Of a stretch of 64,000 nt of DNA, positions 23,937 through 34,799 are shown in pieces. Within the stretch, counting starts at the first letter, position 1; each line of letters begins with the position of its first letter. A model generated the notes under the pieces. That model was not told the DNA's origin, searched no databases, and saw only the letters and a program-made list of their open reading frames with translations. The position numbers and the translations under genes are program-made. This stretch comes from Meconema thalassinum (taxonomy: Eukaryota; Arthropoda; Insecta; Orthoptera; Tettigoniidae): NCBI GenBank assembly GCA_946902985.2, contig OX336389.2, positions 341,532,444 through 341,596,443 of the forward strand. Direction: 5' to 3'.

Positions 23937-24890
23937 ATGGCTTTAATACCAAATACAAGAAGTGAGCAAGTGGGTTTACCACCTGAGTTAAATTTAAAAT
24001 CAGAACGCGATCGTTGGTTGACATTTGAATCTTGGCCTGTACGCTTTTCTTCAGCACATAAACTTGCTGCAGCTGGTTTCTATTACTTGAACCGAGAAGA
24101 TGTTGTACGGTGTGTGTTTTGTAGTGTTGAACTTCCACACTGGGAAGAAGGGGACGATCCCTTTCGAGACCATTTGCGATGGTCTCCTTGTTGTCCTTTC
24201 ATGCTTAGAAAAAATGTGGGTAACATACCGGTGTATCCATTTTACCGAACCACAAGTCCATTCGCTACTACTTACTTTGCCTATCACAATAGACAGTGTT
24301 GAATTGGCATGTGCTTTTGAAAAATTGGGAGTTCGCAAGACTAAAGCTCTAGCACATCCACAGTACAGGTCTGTTGGAAAACGTTTAGAATCTTATAAAA
24401 ATGTTTGGCCATTATTATAAAAACGCCTTATAAAAGAGCTAAGTGAAGCCGGATTTTTTAATTCCGGTCAAGGGGACAAAACAATAGGTTTTCATTGTGG
24501 ATTTGGTTTAAAGTATTGGCGAATAACAGAAAACCCTTTTGTGGAACACGCTCGTTGGTTACCCAACTGTAGATACATTTTGTTGCCTAAATGTCAAGAA
24601 TTTGTGAGCACTGTTCGTAAAGAAAACCTGATTGCAGCCAAAAATATAAAAGTGCCTTCAGAGCTTAAATACGCAGTACAAATACACGAGGCTGGTAAAA
24701 AATGACTTGTCTCACCAACAGATACAAAAGTGTGACCAAAAATTACATACAATTTGTTATCAAGAAGAACTAGGTGTTGTATTTTACCTTGTGGACACTT
24801 GATAGCATGTGTGTTGTAATTCTTATGCTCCGAGCAGGGATGAATGATCAAGTCATTGTCAATATGTATGACGTCCTTTTATTTATCAAA
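23937..24890 (+). pseudogene. Inhibitor-of-apoptosis (IAP) gene, BIR-BIR-RING, decayed
   Basis: It starts at ATG 23937. BIR1 (residues about 24-90) is intact: RCVFC supplies two zinc-binding Cys, followed by DHLRWSPCCPF with the His and last Cys. A frameshift near 24250 leads into the usual linker (HPQY, then R..SY..VWP). A TAA at 24418 precedes BIR2, which keeps EHARWLPNC but has lost the first Cys of its CxxC pair (now GFHC). After a stop near 24703, RING traces follow in shifted frames: ICYQEELGVV, then LPCGHLIAC, then a few residues of the last Cys cluster. IAPs bind caspases through BIRs and ubiquitinate through RING. The order matches insect IAP1 and baculovirus-type IAPs. No intron interrupts the domains, so a retrocopy or a viral/transposon-carried copy is possible. 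Confidence 0.85.
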
Positions 24891-25182
24891 AATTAAACAG
24901 CAAGTATCATCAAAAGGCGCCTTTTGACTCTACAGCATAACACATGTTTATGAGTTATCAAAAACTTCCCTACATTCAATATAGATACAATTTTGATGGC
25001 CGATGGCTTCAGATTTCACAGACAATATCTTACACATACATTCCGCCATTAGCTGTACATCTTCTTCTGGTTTAAAACAATTGCCAACTTATAAAAGTAA
25101 AATACATTTTTGATCACATTGTTGCCAACTTAGATTTACAGTAGAGGTTATAGTCAGTTGTAAACATAATTAAATTTCAACA
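24891..25182 (-). repeat. 3' LTR of copia element (left end unresolved)
   Basis: On the minus strand a purine tract AGGAGGAG is followed by TGTTGAAATT at 25182, the expected start of a copia 3' LTR just after pol. There is no second copy in the window, so its far end (placed here only by the limit of the IAP remnant) is unknown. Confidence 0.5.
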
Positions 25183-25198
25183 CTCCTCCTTAATTATT

Positions 25199-25999
25199 TT
25201 ACAAAATAAGCGATTCAAACAATTTTCTATTGAGGGGTTTGGTCAGGATATCAGCAAGTTGCTTGGAGCTCTCGACATGTTTGAGAGCAACAGTTTTGCC
25301 CACTTGTTCCTGGATGAATTTGCGTGGAATCTCTATATGTTTCTTTCCTTTTGTAGTCTTCCCCTCGTGTGCATTGTGCAGCATGTGGATTGCTGACTGG
25401 TTGTCAACAAACAGCGTGACTGGTTTGTCTGACTTCAAAATTTCGAGTTCCAGCCCAATTCTCTTGATCCAGCTGATGTCATCTATCGATGAGACAGCTG
25501 CTCGGTATTCTGCTTCTGCTGTTGACGTAGCAACGAGTCGCTGCTTCTGTGTGTACCAAATGATTGGTCCTCCTCTCAACAGTAGAACACCACTTGTTGA
25601 GCGCCCAGTTACGGTGTCCCCACCGTAGTCTGAATCTGGATATGCCACAAGTTTGTCATCTCCATTGAAGAAAATTCCATAGTCTGGAGTTCCCTTCAAA
25701 TACTGAAATACCTTCTTCACCATTTTCCAGTTGCTCTGCATGGCTTTGCCGTTGAAGCGGCTCAAGTAGTTCACTGCGTAGCAGATATCTGGTCGGGATA
25801 TTGTAGCCACTGCTTCTCGATATGGAGTTGTAGGTGGCGCTGGTCTGTCGTTGATTCGATCTTCTTCGTTTGCCACCATTCCTTTCTCCATGGGTGTTGA
25901 ACTTGGGTTGCAAGTGTCGAACCGAAAACGATTGGTGATCTTTCTGGTGTATCCAGGCTGGTTCACAAAAATTCCTTCATTCTCTATTCTGACTTCCAT
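25199..25999 (-). CDS. Copia pol C-terminal: RT end and RNase H
   Basis: A 266-residue open frame from ATG 25999. It starts in the copia RT thumb (YLGMEV context, NQPGYTRKI) and passes ATISRPDICYAVNYLSRF and KGTPDYGIFF. It then covers RNase H with YPDSDYGGD, the TSTAEAEYRAA box, DNQSAI and KHIEI, ending in ADILTKPL. All are hallmark Ty1/copia motifs. It is the best-preserved piece of this element, but it is cut off from the rest of RT by a stop near 26030 and others further upstream. Confidence 0.92.
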   Translation of the reverse strand: MEVRIENEGIFVNQPGYTRKITNRFRFDTCNPSSTPMEKGMVANEEDRINDRPAPPTTPYREAVATISRPDICYAVNYLSRFNGKAMQSNWKMVKKVFQYLKGTPDYGIFFNGDDKLVAYPDSDYGGDTVTGRSTSGVLLLRGGPIIWYTQKQRLVATSTAEAEYRAAVSSIDDISWIKRIGLELEILKSDKPVTLFVDNQSAIHMLHNAHEGKTTKGKKHIEIPRKFIQEQVGKTVALKHVESSKQLADILTKPLNRKLFESLIL

Positions 26000-26750
26000 G
26001 CCTAGGTACGTGAATTGCTTCTGAACTCATCGTTGGTAAGTGATTTCAAATTCCCGATTTATGACATCCAAGACTTCAAAGATTTATTTTTCATTATATC
26101 CAGCGATGAGCCCTTCGTCGACGAAAAGAGCCATCATCAAAGTTCTCTCCTCGTTATAGTAAATGCAGGGGTCATCGTCGGTGTTCACTAGTCCAAGTCT
26201 CTTCTCAAGAAAATCTGACATTTTCTCATTCTACTTTCTTGGTGCTTGCTTTAGTCCATATATGCTTTTCATTAGTTTGCAGACTCTGCCAGTACCACCT
26301 TCAAATCCTTCAGGTTGATACATGTACAAGTTCTCCTCCAAGTCTCCCTGCAAGAAGGCTGTCTTCACATCAAAGGGAACAAGTTTCATCTTCTCAGTAG
26401 CGGCATGACTGAGAATCAGTCTAATTGAAGCATGGTTTGCTACTGGACTAAATGTTTCTGAATAGTCAACTCCTTCTTCCTGCTCAAAGCCACGTGCTAC
26501 CAGTCGTGCTTTCATTCTCCCATCAGGCTTCTCTCGTAACACCCAGCGGCAGGTCAGGGGTCGAACTGCTTCCGGACATTTCACTAATTTCCAAGTTTCC
26601 ATCTCCTGTAGGGATTCAAATTCTTCTGTCATGGCTTTCAGCCACTTGGCATCTTTCAACGCTTTGGAAATAGAGATATCCTGGATTTCTCCTATCATGG
26701 CTAAGTTGGCACTCTTTCCTCCCCGGAGGTAGCCCATGACATAGTCTGAT
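26000..26750 (-). pseudogene. Copia pol: reverse transcriptase
   Basis: Copia RT reads from about 26745: [44 protein letters not shown], then a stop at 26231. After the stop a DDDPCIYY and the region of the catalytic YVDD box (now FVDEGLIAG) can still be followed, with stops near 26085 and 26030. The change of YVDD to FVDE would remove a catalytic Asp. Its N-terminal side is fused in frame to a gypsy RT, so copia Gag, protease and integrase are absent. Confidence 0.9.
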
Positions 26751-27155
26751 AGTTTGGCAACAACCAAAGAATTAAGAAATGGACAGCAAGACGGTTCAAT
26801 AATCCCTGAATTAAGCATTTTGTTAATCTCTTTCTCAACTGCCTCTGCGTATTTATTCGGAATGGGAAATTTTATTCCACAGAATGGTGAATGATCAAAA
26901 ACTTCGAATCTATGTTCATACACATGTGTTAAACCTGGCTGATCACTAAACACTCCTGAGTTCTCTCTCAAAACTCTCCTCAACTTCACAATCTCCTCAC
27001 GACACAACCCACCACTCTCACCAGCCTTCTTGAATAAATCTATCATATTATTCTCCAGATCCTCATGAAATCCTGCCACATCCTCGAATTCCTCTCCCGA
27101 GTCCACATCCTCAGCCACCATTCCACATATTTTAATCAAATTCTCAGAATCATCA

Positions 27156-27480
27156 GGCCTCCGTGGCTTAGGCGGCAGCACGCCGGCCTCTCACCGCTGG
27201 GTCCGTGGTTCAAATCCCGGGCACTCCATGTGAGATCTGTGCTGGACAAAACGGAGGCAGACAGGTTTTTCTCCGGGTACTCCGGTTTTCCCTGTCACAA
27301 TTTCATTCCAGCAACACTCTCCACTATCATTTCATTCCATCTGTCATTCATTTAATCATTGCCCCAGAGGAGTGCGTCAGGCCTCGGCAGCCGGCACAGT
27401 TCATATCCTCGCCGCTAGTTGGGGGCTTCATTCATTCCATTCCTGACCCGGTCGGAGGCTGGAGGCAGGCTGTGGATTTT
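27156..27480 (+). mobile_element. tRNA-derived SINE, plus strand, 15-bp target duplications
   Basis: The tRNA-like head has an A box (GTGGCTTAGGCGG) and B box (GGTTCAAATCCCGG), then the family body (CACTCCATGTGAGATCTGTG, GGTTTTTCTCCGGGTACTCC) and a GGATTTTT tail. Perfect duplications TTCTCAGAATCATCA flank it at 27141-27155 and 27481-27495. It is a close relative of the copy at 13631-13964. Confidence 0.95.
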
Positions 27481-27994
27481 TTCTCAGAATCATCACACCA
27501 CATTCGTATTTCTCGCTTATCTTTCTCCCTACAAATACTAACGATACCCCGATCATAGTCAACAACTACGCTATTCTTATTTAACCAGTCTTGCCCCAAA
27601 ATCACCTCATGAATTAAGTTAGGATTAACTAAACAGCTCAGGTACTCTATACTCTCCTGAATCTTAATGGGTAATATAATCTGCCTACTAATCCTCTGAG
27701 ACTTCGTACCAACCGTCGTTATAATAACAGTTGATTTAACTGGTATATCCTCAAAAGCATGCCCTAACTTCAGAAATTCCTCTATGAGTAACTGCCTCAC
27801 GCACGTACGCTCATTTCCTGTATCAACAAATACTTTAAGTTCTTTCCCAAGAACATCAACTTTAATAACAGATGAAGTAACCACATTTCCTCTCACACCA
27901 GACTCAGATAGGTCAAATAACAAATCCTCTTTCGTTATTGGCATATAATCTCTATTTTCCGACACAATAACACACTGCTCAATAACATCTTTCC

Positions 27995-28040
27995 TGGGCT
28001 GGCCAACTGACCTACTTAGACAGTCCCAACGGAGTTTAAA
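27995..28040 (-). promoter_or_regulatory. Programmed -1 ribosomal frameshift signal between gag and pol of gypsy 2
   Basis: On the minus strand the heptamer TTTAAAC (28034-28040) lies in the gag frame as CC[T TTA AAC], the exact phase for -1 slippage, seven codons before the gag stop at 28016. A five-base spacer follows, then TGGGACTG (28021-28028) that pairs with CAGCCCA (27995-28001), a 7-bp stem with one bulged A. The -1 frame is open from this point into the protease. This is the retroviral arrangement for making Gag-Pol; the hairpin is read by eye. Confidence 0.75.
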
Positions 28041-29478
28041 GGTCTATCTTTCGGTTCCACATTCCATCTAGTTTCCTGTCTCACCTGTTCACTACTATGA
28101 TTATGCCCCCCACTTCGCTGCACCTTCTCTTTCCTCGAATTCTGGTTATTCTGTCTTCCTCTAAAATTCTGACTGCTCTCCGCCTGCCTACCCTCAACTC
28201 TTCCTTCTGTCCTATTAACCTGAAATGTACCAAATGCATCAAAACTGGATAATATTTCCTCTATCTCTTCAATAGTTTTAATCCTCTGCATTGTTGCGGC
28301 TTCCTGGATCCTACTTGGAAAATGTCTCTCCATAAGTTTTACTAGATCGCAATCTGCCGTAACCCATTCCAAGTCCTTCCATATCAACACATGCGCTAGG
28401 AAATACTCCGTTAGCGTAACCCCTTCCCCCTCCTTGTATTTTCCCATTATCAGCCGTTCCCTTTCTCTAGACTGAATTGTCTCATACCAGAACTTGTTTC
28501 TAAATCTAGCACTAAAATATTCTAAGTTTTTCATACTAGGGCTATAGATATCGAACCAAGACCTCACATCCCCCTGAAATGACTGCGATAAGATCTGTAA
28601 TACCGTCTCCCGTTCAATGCTTTCTTCTTCAAGAACTTTCTTAAACCTTTTTTCAACTGTTCTTAAAAATAACATTGGGTTATACTGTCTCAAGCTAAAT
28701 TGAGGTAATCCTGGATCTCTATAAAATGAGCTTGGCACTACGATTCCTCTTGAGCTCATCGGCTTCTCATTCACTTCTCTCCTAATCCTTCTCAATTCAT
28801 CATTTAGTGTTAGGTTAACTTCTTCCATCTCACTTTGCACACTTTGTATTTCAGTAATTCCCCCCATTTTATCTTCAATAACTTCTATCCTAGTTTTGTT
28901 ACTATCTTGATTTCTCGCTATTTCTTCTCTCATCGCATCTCCTCTCTCCCCTATTTTATCCTTGAAATCCTTCTCTAAATTCTCCAACCTACTGCTCATG
29001 ACCGTCTTGTGCTCTTGTATCTCTTTACTTAACTCCTCTATCTTAATATAAGTTGCCTCAGTCTGTTTCTTGACTACTTCATCTACATATAATTTTTCAG
29101 ATTCAACCTGTTTTCCAACAGATTCAATCTTCTGACCCATCGATACTTTTACTTCTCCTATTTCCTTTTTCACACCTCCTATTTCCTTACTTAAGACACT
29201 TTGAAGGATTCTTCCTGCTTCTTCATAGACACTTCCATCCCTGTGATCTGGCTAAGCAGCATTTGGAGTAAGTTACGGTTCAATTCCCCATCGCTATCCT
29301 TACAACTACCGCTATTACTACTCCTATTGGTAACGCCATCCTGCTCCATAATAACTATTTCCTCCGAGACTTCACTAGTCTTTTCCTCATCCTTCTCTGC
29401 CAAACTGCACGGTTCCATCATATTACTTGGCTTAACAATAGTTCTAGACCTTAAGTTCAAATTTACCTCCCTTGACAT
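28016..29478 (-). pseudogene. Gypsy 2 Gag: coiled coil, capsid, basic tail (one frameshift)
   Basis: It starts at ATG 29478 with an acidic Ser-rich N-terminus and shifts frame near 29205 into a long open stretch ending at 28016. That stretch begins with about 130 residues of coiled coil (heptads such as KKQTEATYIKIEELSKEI), then a capsid-like domain (RQYNPMLFLRTVEKRF, GDVRSWFDIYSP). It ends in an Asn/Gln/Arg-rich tail (NFRGRQNNQNSRKEK) without zinc knuckles. The layout parallels gypsy 1 but the sequences differ, so they are separate families or lineages. Confidence 0.85.
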
Positions 29479-29479
29479 A

Positions 29480-30149
29480 CCTTATTACGAAACAACAAAT
29501 AAACTGAAAAACAACTCTTATCCCTACCCGCTCTTTTACTATGCGCATTCGACTGTGCCTATCCTGATCTTGTCTTCATTGATACGTCTATATATCATGC
29601 CCTTTAATTACGGCATCTCTACTACTTCCTTGATCGTGCCCGACTTTGAGGCGCAATATTGTAACCGTACTTTTTCTTTTAGGGTTATGTTGGAGTTTGA
29701 GGGGCGTGTGTGTATTCACACTAAGGATGTATGGTTTTAATAAGGAACTTTTTCCTTTTATATATATCTACTTACATATGGACATATACATCACGTCATG
29801 GTCTCTCTTTCTTTTTCTCAATCTAATTCTCCAAATTTTTTATCCACTTCATTCATTTTAAAAAAGCATTTCCATTTTTATTTCCTCTTACGTCCAATCA
29901 GCAGTTCAACCAACCTTCATTTTTATTATATATCACCAGCATAGAATAAACGCCAGAGAAAAGTCAAAGAGGGAAAAGAAAAAAGAAAATAACATCATAA
30001 ATAGATAATACATACACAGATGTAAATTCTATAACTATGAACAGTAACATAAGAACAATAAGAACATGTGACCACATAGGGTTACAATGGAGATCCCTAT
30101 CATGCCCACCCAGTCTTACACTGCAATATAACAATCAATTCATTTGTCG
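29480..30149. other. Gypsy 2 leader/LTR remnant or background, unresolved
   Basis: No coding is recognised. A 5' LTR would be expected here on the minus strand. A TTGCGCC-type string near 29650 might be a primer-site relic next to a TG at 29660, but without a second LTR copy I cannot set boundaries. Confidence 0.3.
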
Positions 30150-30343
30150 GAGATTAGCAATGGTGTTGGTGGGATCTTTGCCCTCATTCTGCGTGCCTCC
30201 CGTGGATGTGTAAGTGCGCCTAGAATCCTATCGCACTGTACATGCAGGCACTCCTGCGTCCTTCGTAAGAAATCCTGTTTGCGTTGGATCCTCTCGCAAA
30301 TTGCCATTTTCTTATGCATGGCTAGACGGGGAAGTGACGTCAT
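30140..30343 (-). pseudogene. Truncated copy of the unclassified MTSL reading frame
   Basis: It starts ATG ACG TCA CTT (MTSL) like the longer frame at 53017-53751. It aligns with it through IQRKQDFLRR.QE and a stretch ending AKI, with a short internal deletion. It then diverges at about 30165 and ends as 67 residues. Conservation of the reading frame despite nucleotide divergence suggests the product was once under selection. The function is unknown. Confidence 0.6.
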
Positions 30344-31610
30344 GTTGTCTGGCGGAGGGTTGATGTATTGTGTATGAGTGTAATACGGTAAAAATCTGTG
30401 CCCCTTGATAAATTCTGTATGGGTAGGGTGGGAGGGTTAATGTAGTAGCTGTATAGCGCTGCAAAAAGAACTCCGTAACTCATCTTACTCAAGATTCTTT
30501 TTTTGTTATTTGGGGTCGCTTGGCTGCAAGTGTACCGTTCGCACTGCAAGGGCCCGTTGTCTGGGTCCTTTTTCTAAAACTCAGTGCCCGGTGCCTCCTC
30601 CACTTTTTGTTCTGGCCTTGAACGGGGTTGTCCGAACGGGGAGTATAGGGGTGAGTGTAGAGGGTGGTGTTTAGTTGGGGTGAGTTTCAACGAAGGTGCT
30701 GAAACTCCGAATGTGTGTATGAGAGAGTGTTGGGTGATAGGGAGAAGCTCTATTCGATCAGGGTTGTAAATCTAAGGAATGCACTATTAATGAGGTAGCT
30801 ATCAGATTGCAGAGCAAGTACTGCTAGTGAGTAATCCAACTATCCACTGATCGTGCAAAGTTATACTCGGTAGGCGCGCGATCAAGCACTCAAGCCTATG
30901 ACAATGAAAAGGTAGCTGCTGCTGGCACAGCGGTTCTATAAGCAATGGCACTGGCAGGTCAAGGTTTAAGGTAGGTAGTTAGGTGGTAAAGACAGTGTTC
31001 GTGAATAAAGGCTACAATGGATGTGTAGTAATTGTGGTCACTTATTTATTGGACCAACAAGTGTTCTAAATTCGTTCCTCTATTCAGGGACTGTGTAGCA
31101 CAGTGTAAATGGTACAATCAATTATTTAAGATGTCAACAGCGAAAGAGTACAACTCGTATAAGTCAGGAATCTGAGACACACTTACCTAGAGATGTGACG
31201 TCGCGATGCAGTTGGACAGAGCCTCCGGCAGGAACAGATGATTTGCCAGTTGGAGTCGGCCCTCTTAAACCTTCCTGAACTGCTGACTCGAGTGTTTCTT
31301 CACTTTGCTGTTGTGCCAGCTAGCTCCCGTGTATGTGTACATGAGTTATGTAAGCCTTGACGCAAGAGCTGAGGCTTCAGCACTGCTGGCTTGGTGTAAT
31401 AGAAGTGTGTGGCGGTTGTTGTTGTTGGTTCCAGCCTGAGGGTAGTTCTGGGGTGAAATTAGTGTAGTGGGTTGGACAGATGCGTAGACGTGTTTAGGGG
31501 TAATTGTTGAAGTATGGCTGTCTGGCGTGTAGTAGATTTGAGGGTGTATGTGAACATCCCTCTCGGGGGTGCGTAGGGTCCCTAAGGGGTGTAGGGTCCC
31601 CAGGGTCCCT
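30150..31610 (-). repeat. Unclassified repeat family, copy A (leader plus start of ORF)
   Basis: It is collinear with 53560-55270 on the same strand. Shared landmarks on the plus strand include CGGAGGGTTGATGTA, GGGTGGGAGGGT, GGTGGTGTTT(T)A, GGAATCTGAGA, GCGATGCAG/GTGATGCAG with GGACAGAGCC, GTGTAATAGAAGTGTG/GTGTAATTAGAAGTGTG, and GGGTTGGACA. The minus strand is A/C-rich. I could not place it in a known transposon class. Confidence 0.7.
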
Positions 31611-32331
31611 AACAACACATTGTCTTCATTTAGTTCATGTCCTCACGAACTGGAGTTAGTCGTAAGGGTGGCTCTGTCCTCTTCTTTCTTCTTCTTCTCC
31701 TTCTTCGTCCTCTTCCATCCTCGTGTCGGCGTAGCTGCTGTGTCCGGTGTGGGGTGATGTGCACCTCGGTATTTGTGTAGTGTAGTGTGTTCTCAGATAG
31801 GGGTAGGTATTAAGGGTGGTACTATATTTTGCATACATAAAATCGTTCATTATGCAGAGAAATATAAAGTTTAAAGTACAACATATTACGAATCATATCG
31901 AAACACAATATAGTGGTGACATACATGTCGTACAGAATTATAACTCATCTGGTGTTCCTTCAGAAGGAAAAAAACATCTATTTATCATGCATTGTCGTTG
32001 TCTTGCAGGGGAATGAATAAATTGCCTTCTGCGTGTGTATATCATAGATAGAAGTATAAATTGTATAAAAGAGTAAAGCGAGAAAGTGAAGTAGATGCCC
32101 TGGGTGATAAGTTTTAAGGGTGTTTATTCAAATATATTTATTGTTTGTGGTTAAATAGGGCACCTGTACAAATTTGCGTTAAAAGACAGAAGGACAGTGA
32201 ATATCGTGTGTATAGATGTGTGTACATAATAACAGTAAGAACATATCTCATTTTGCCGAAATATTAATACTCTTGGTACTAATAATAATAATAGTGCCAA
32301 TTATAACAATAATAATAATAGTAATCATAAT
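31611..32331. other. T/G-rich background with pyrimidine and TAA microsatellites
   Basis: It contains a CTT/TTC-rich tract (31680-31730) and (TAA)n-like stretches at 32275-32335. No gene is recognised. Confidence 0.5.
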
Positions 32332-32343
32332 AATAATCCACAT

Positions 32344-33775
32344 TATTTTTTTATTTTTTTATTTTATTTTTTTAGGGGAAGAAATGCATTTACGCACAGA
32401 GTGTCGGGCTCCTGCTCCTGAGTAGCAGACTTTACTTCTGAACACTAGCCTGGAACCGTTTAGCACATTACTACAGGCTAGAGTCATTTTATGTTTGCCC
32501 GTAGGGCACTCTTCCGTAATGAATCATCTTCAGTGGCGATCCAGATCCGTCTTCTTTGTTCGGAGGATATATTCAACAAAACTTGCTACAAGTTTCCAAT
32601 GTTCTTCATTTTGTAGCATTACCGCAACAATATTGTCGGGGGATATCTCTACATCAATTCGATCTTGAAGAGACTGCCTACTTTGGACCCACCGTCCACA
32701 AGTGAAGAAGGTGTGTTTAGCACTATCTACCTCATTAACACAGTAGATACAATCTGGTGAATCCACTTTCCCCATCTTCTTAAGATAAGAACAGAAGTAC
32801 CCATGGCCAGTCAAGAACTGAGTGCGATAATAACCAACCTCACCATGTTTCCTCTCTGTCCAAACCTGCACCTGGGGTATCATTCTCCTAGTCCACTGGC
32901 TTCGGTGTCCTTGCTCCCATTTGATCTGCCAATTGTGAAAGGTTTGTGCTCGTGCTGTTCGTCTTGCATTTTGTAAACCTACTTCCGATTTCCTCCAGTA
33001 AATGTACTTGCGTTCTTTCGCTAGAAAAAATGGAATTATCCCAGCAGTAACAAGAACTGCTTCTTCAGAGACCGTGCGATAATCAGATGCCACGCGTAAA
33101 GCACCCCGCCTCTGCACTTGTGCTAGTGACTTCCTATAAATTTCCTTATCCAGGGCATCCGCCCATATTTCCGCTCCATACAGCAGAACTGAATGGATGG
33201 CTGTCATCAGTAATCTCCTCTTACTAGATTTTGGCCCACCAACATTGGCCATTAGCCGACTGAGAGACGTTACTCCTCTTGCCGCTTTATCCGCAGTCCG
33301 TCTAATTTGTTCTCCAAAATTCAATTTATTGTCGATCATGAGGCCCAGACATTTTTCTGCTGGCCGCGTCTCTACTTGTATGTCTCCTACCTGTATTGGG
33401 AGTATTGTCTGAATTCTCTTCTTTGTTAGGACTACAATTTCTCTCTTACTAAGTGCTAGAGACAGACCACGTTCCTCCATCCAACTATTGATCGTACGCA
33501 TTACCATATTGAGTCGCAAATGTGCCTGCTCGACACTTCATCCTGCTACAAGAGCAGCAACATCATCTGCATAAGCTACTAGAATAGTTTCATCTGGGAC
33601 TTCAGATCTCAGCAAGCTATCATATGTGATATTCCATAGATCTGGTCCTAAAATCGAACCCTGTGCTGCTCCGGATGAGACCCGTACCCTGCGTTGTCCT
33701 TCTGTCGTGTTATAAATCAACGAACGATCTTTAAAGTAGGAATTTATCATCCGTAAGAAATAATTTGGAGCATGA
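32344..33775 (-). mobile_element. 5'-truncated R1-clade LINE with 12-bp target duplications
   Basis: Perfect AATAATCCACAT duplications lie at 32332-32343 and 33776-33787. On the minus strand the element ends in an A-rich tail (plus-strand T runs at 32344-32373) just inside the left duplication. The right junction falls in the middle of RT coding, so the copy was truncated during insertion at 1,432 bp. The surrounding sequence is a TAA-rich microsatellite. Confidence 0.93.
32530..33775 (-). pseudogene. R1-clade LINE reverse transcriptase, C-terminal half
   Basis: RT palm and thumb motifs read GAAQGSILGPDLWN and catalytic AYADDVAALVAG. There follows a long C-terminal domain with FLTGHGYFCSYL and a CCHC-type zinc motif (CIYC...H....C), as in R1/LOA-clade LINEs. 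One in-frame TGA at 33538 splits it exactly after AYADDVAALVAG; the frame is otherwise open to the stop at 32530. A CGA to TGA change would explain the stop. No RNase H domain is seen, which favours R1 over LOA. Confidence 0.9.
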
Positions 33776-33787
33776 AATAATCCACAT

Positions 33788-34795
33788 GATAATAGTAAAT
33801 ATAATGATAATAATAATCACACTGATAATACTCTGTAGTTGTAATTGTCATAATAATATTCTGAGATAATAATAATACCGGTATCGATATTCATGGTATC
33901 TTTCGTAGGTAAATAGCATAAAATCATCTGACGGAGCTCTTGTATGGTCATGCTGTTATACATATACCTTATGCGCGCTATCTTACTTTAGTGTTATCCT
34001 ATTCGGCCGTTTTTACCATTGTTTAGTGGCTAGTTGGCTAGTCTATTTCTATCCTAGTGTCCTTCCTTCCGTGGGTAGGATGTCCACCCTGGTATCGAAG
34101 TTAGGCACTTGCATGTTTGTATCGTCCCTCGATACCGTATATTGCGCTTTATTTGCGCGTTGATGTGTCTGCGTCAACGGTGTTCAATGCCCCACGGGCG
34201 TTGGCTCCCGTTGCCCGCTGGCGTCGTCACCTTATTGGTGCAACTGAAACCGACGAAAAGTGTAGATGTTTTTGACATTGCGATAGTGTAGTGTATTTGT
34301 GTGTTTGGGAAGTATATTCACAAGAGATGTACTTATATTTCTGCCCCATCTGGAAAGAAATGCATTAGTGTGCTGCCACTAGAAATGTGTCCATACAAGT
34401 CGTTTCTCTGGTGGTCTGAAATAGAACGCACTATATTGTTATATGCACTCTCTTATCATTATCTTAAAACTATCTGCAGTTCTTATACTATTTTCTTATA
34501 CTCTAAATACGTATTTATGTGTCCTCAATGGGTTCACATTACCTGTACCTCGTAGCTTTCGCAGATCTCTGCCGTCGTGTTGGAGCTCATAACTGTAATA
34601 CAAGAAACATGAATAATATGTCCTTGGTCAAAATATATATTAATTTATTGCTCAGCGCTGTTTGCGGTTCGGCGCGCCCTGCTGGCTGCGACCGCCGCGC
34701 AGACGTCCTTTCGTGCGCCTTGTCTATTCGTTACCGTCTCTATTATTGCTTTATCTATTATCCATCTATTATCCCTCTACTATATATCGCCTCTA
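33788..34795. other. Background with TAA-type microsatellite, no gene recognised
   Basis: TAA/GATAAT-rich sequence at 33788-33890 continues the microsatellite broken by the LINE. The rest is T-rich without coding signs. Confidence 0.5.
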
Positions 34796-34799
34796 TTGC

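Larger units (their letters stand above)
26231..28053 (-). pseudogene. Gypsy 2 pol (protease, start of RT), SINE-interrupted and fused to copia
   Basis: The -1 frame relative to gag opens before the gag stop and runs into an aspartic protease (VFVDTGNERT, then ILGQDWLNKN) up to about 27496. A SINE with a 15-bp target duplication (27141-27495) interrupts. Beyond it the gypsy N-terminal RT region continues ([46 protein letters not shown]), and at about 26750 it passes in frame into copia RT. SINE plus one duplication is 340 bp, and removing it puts the two gypsy parts in the same frame, so the frame was open when the SINE landed. Confidence 0.9.
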
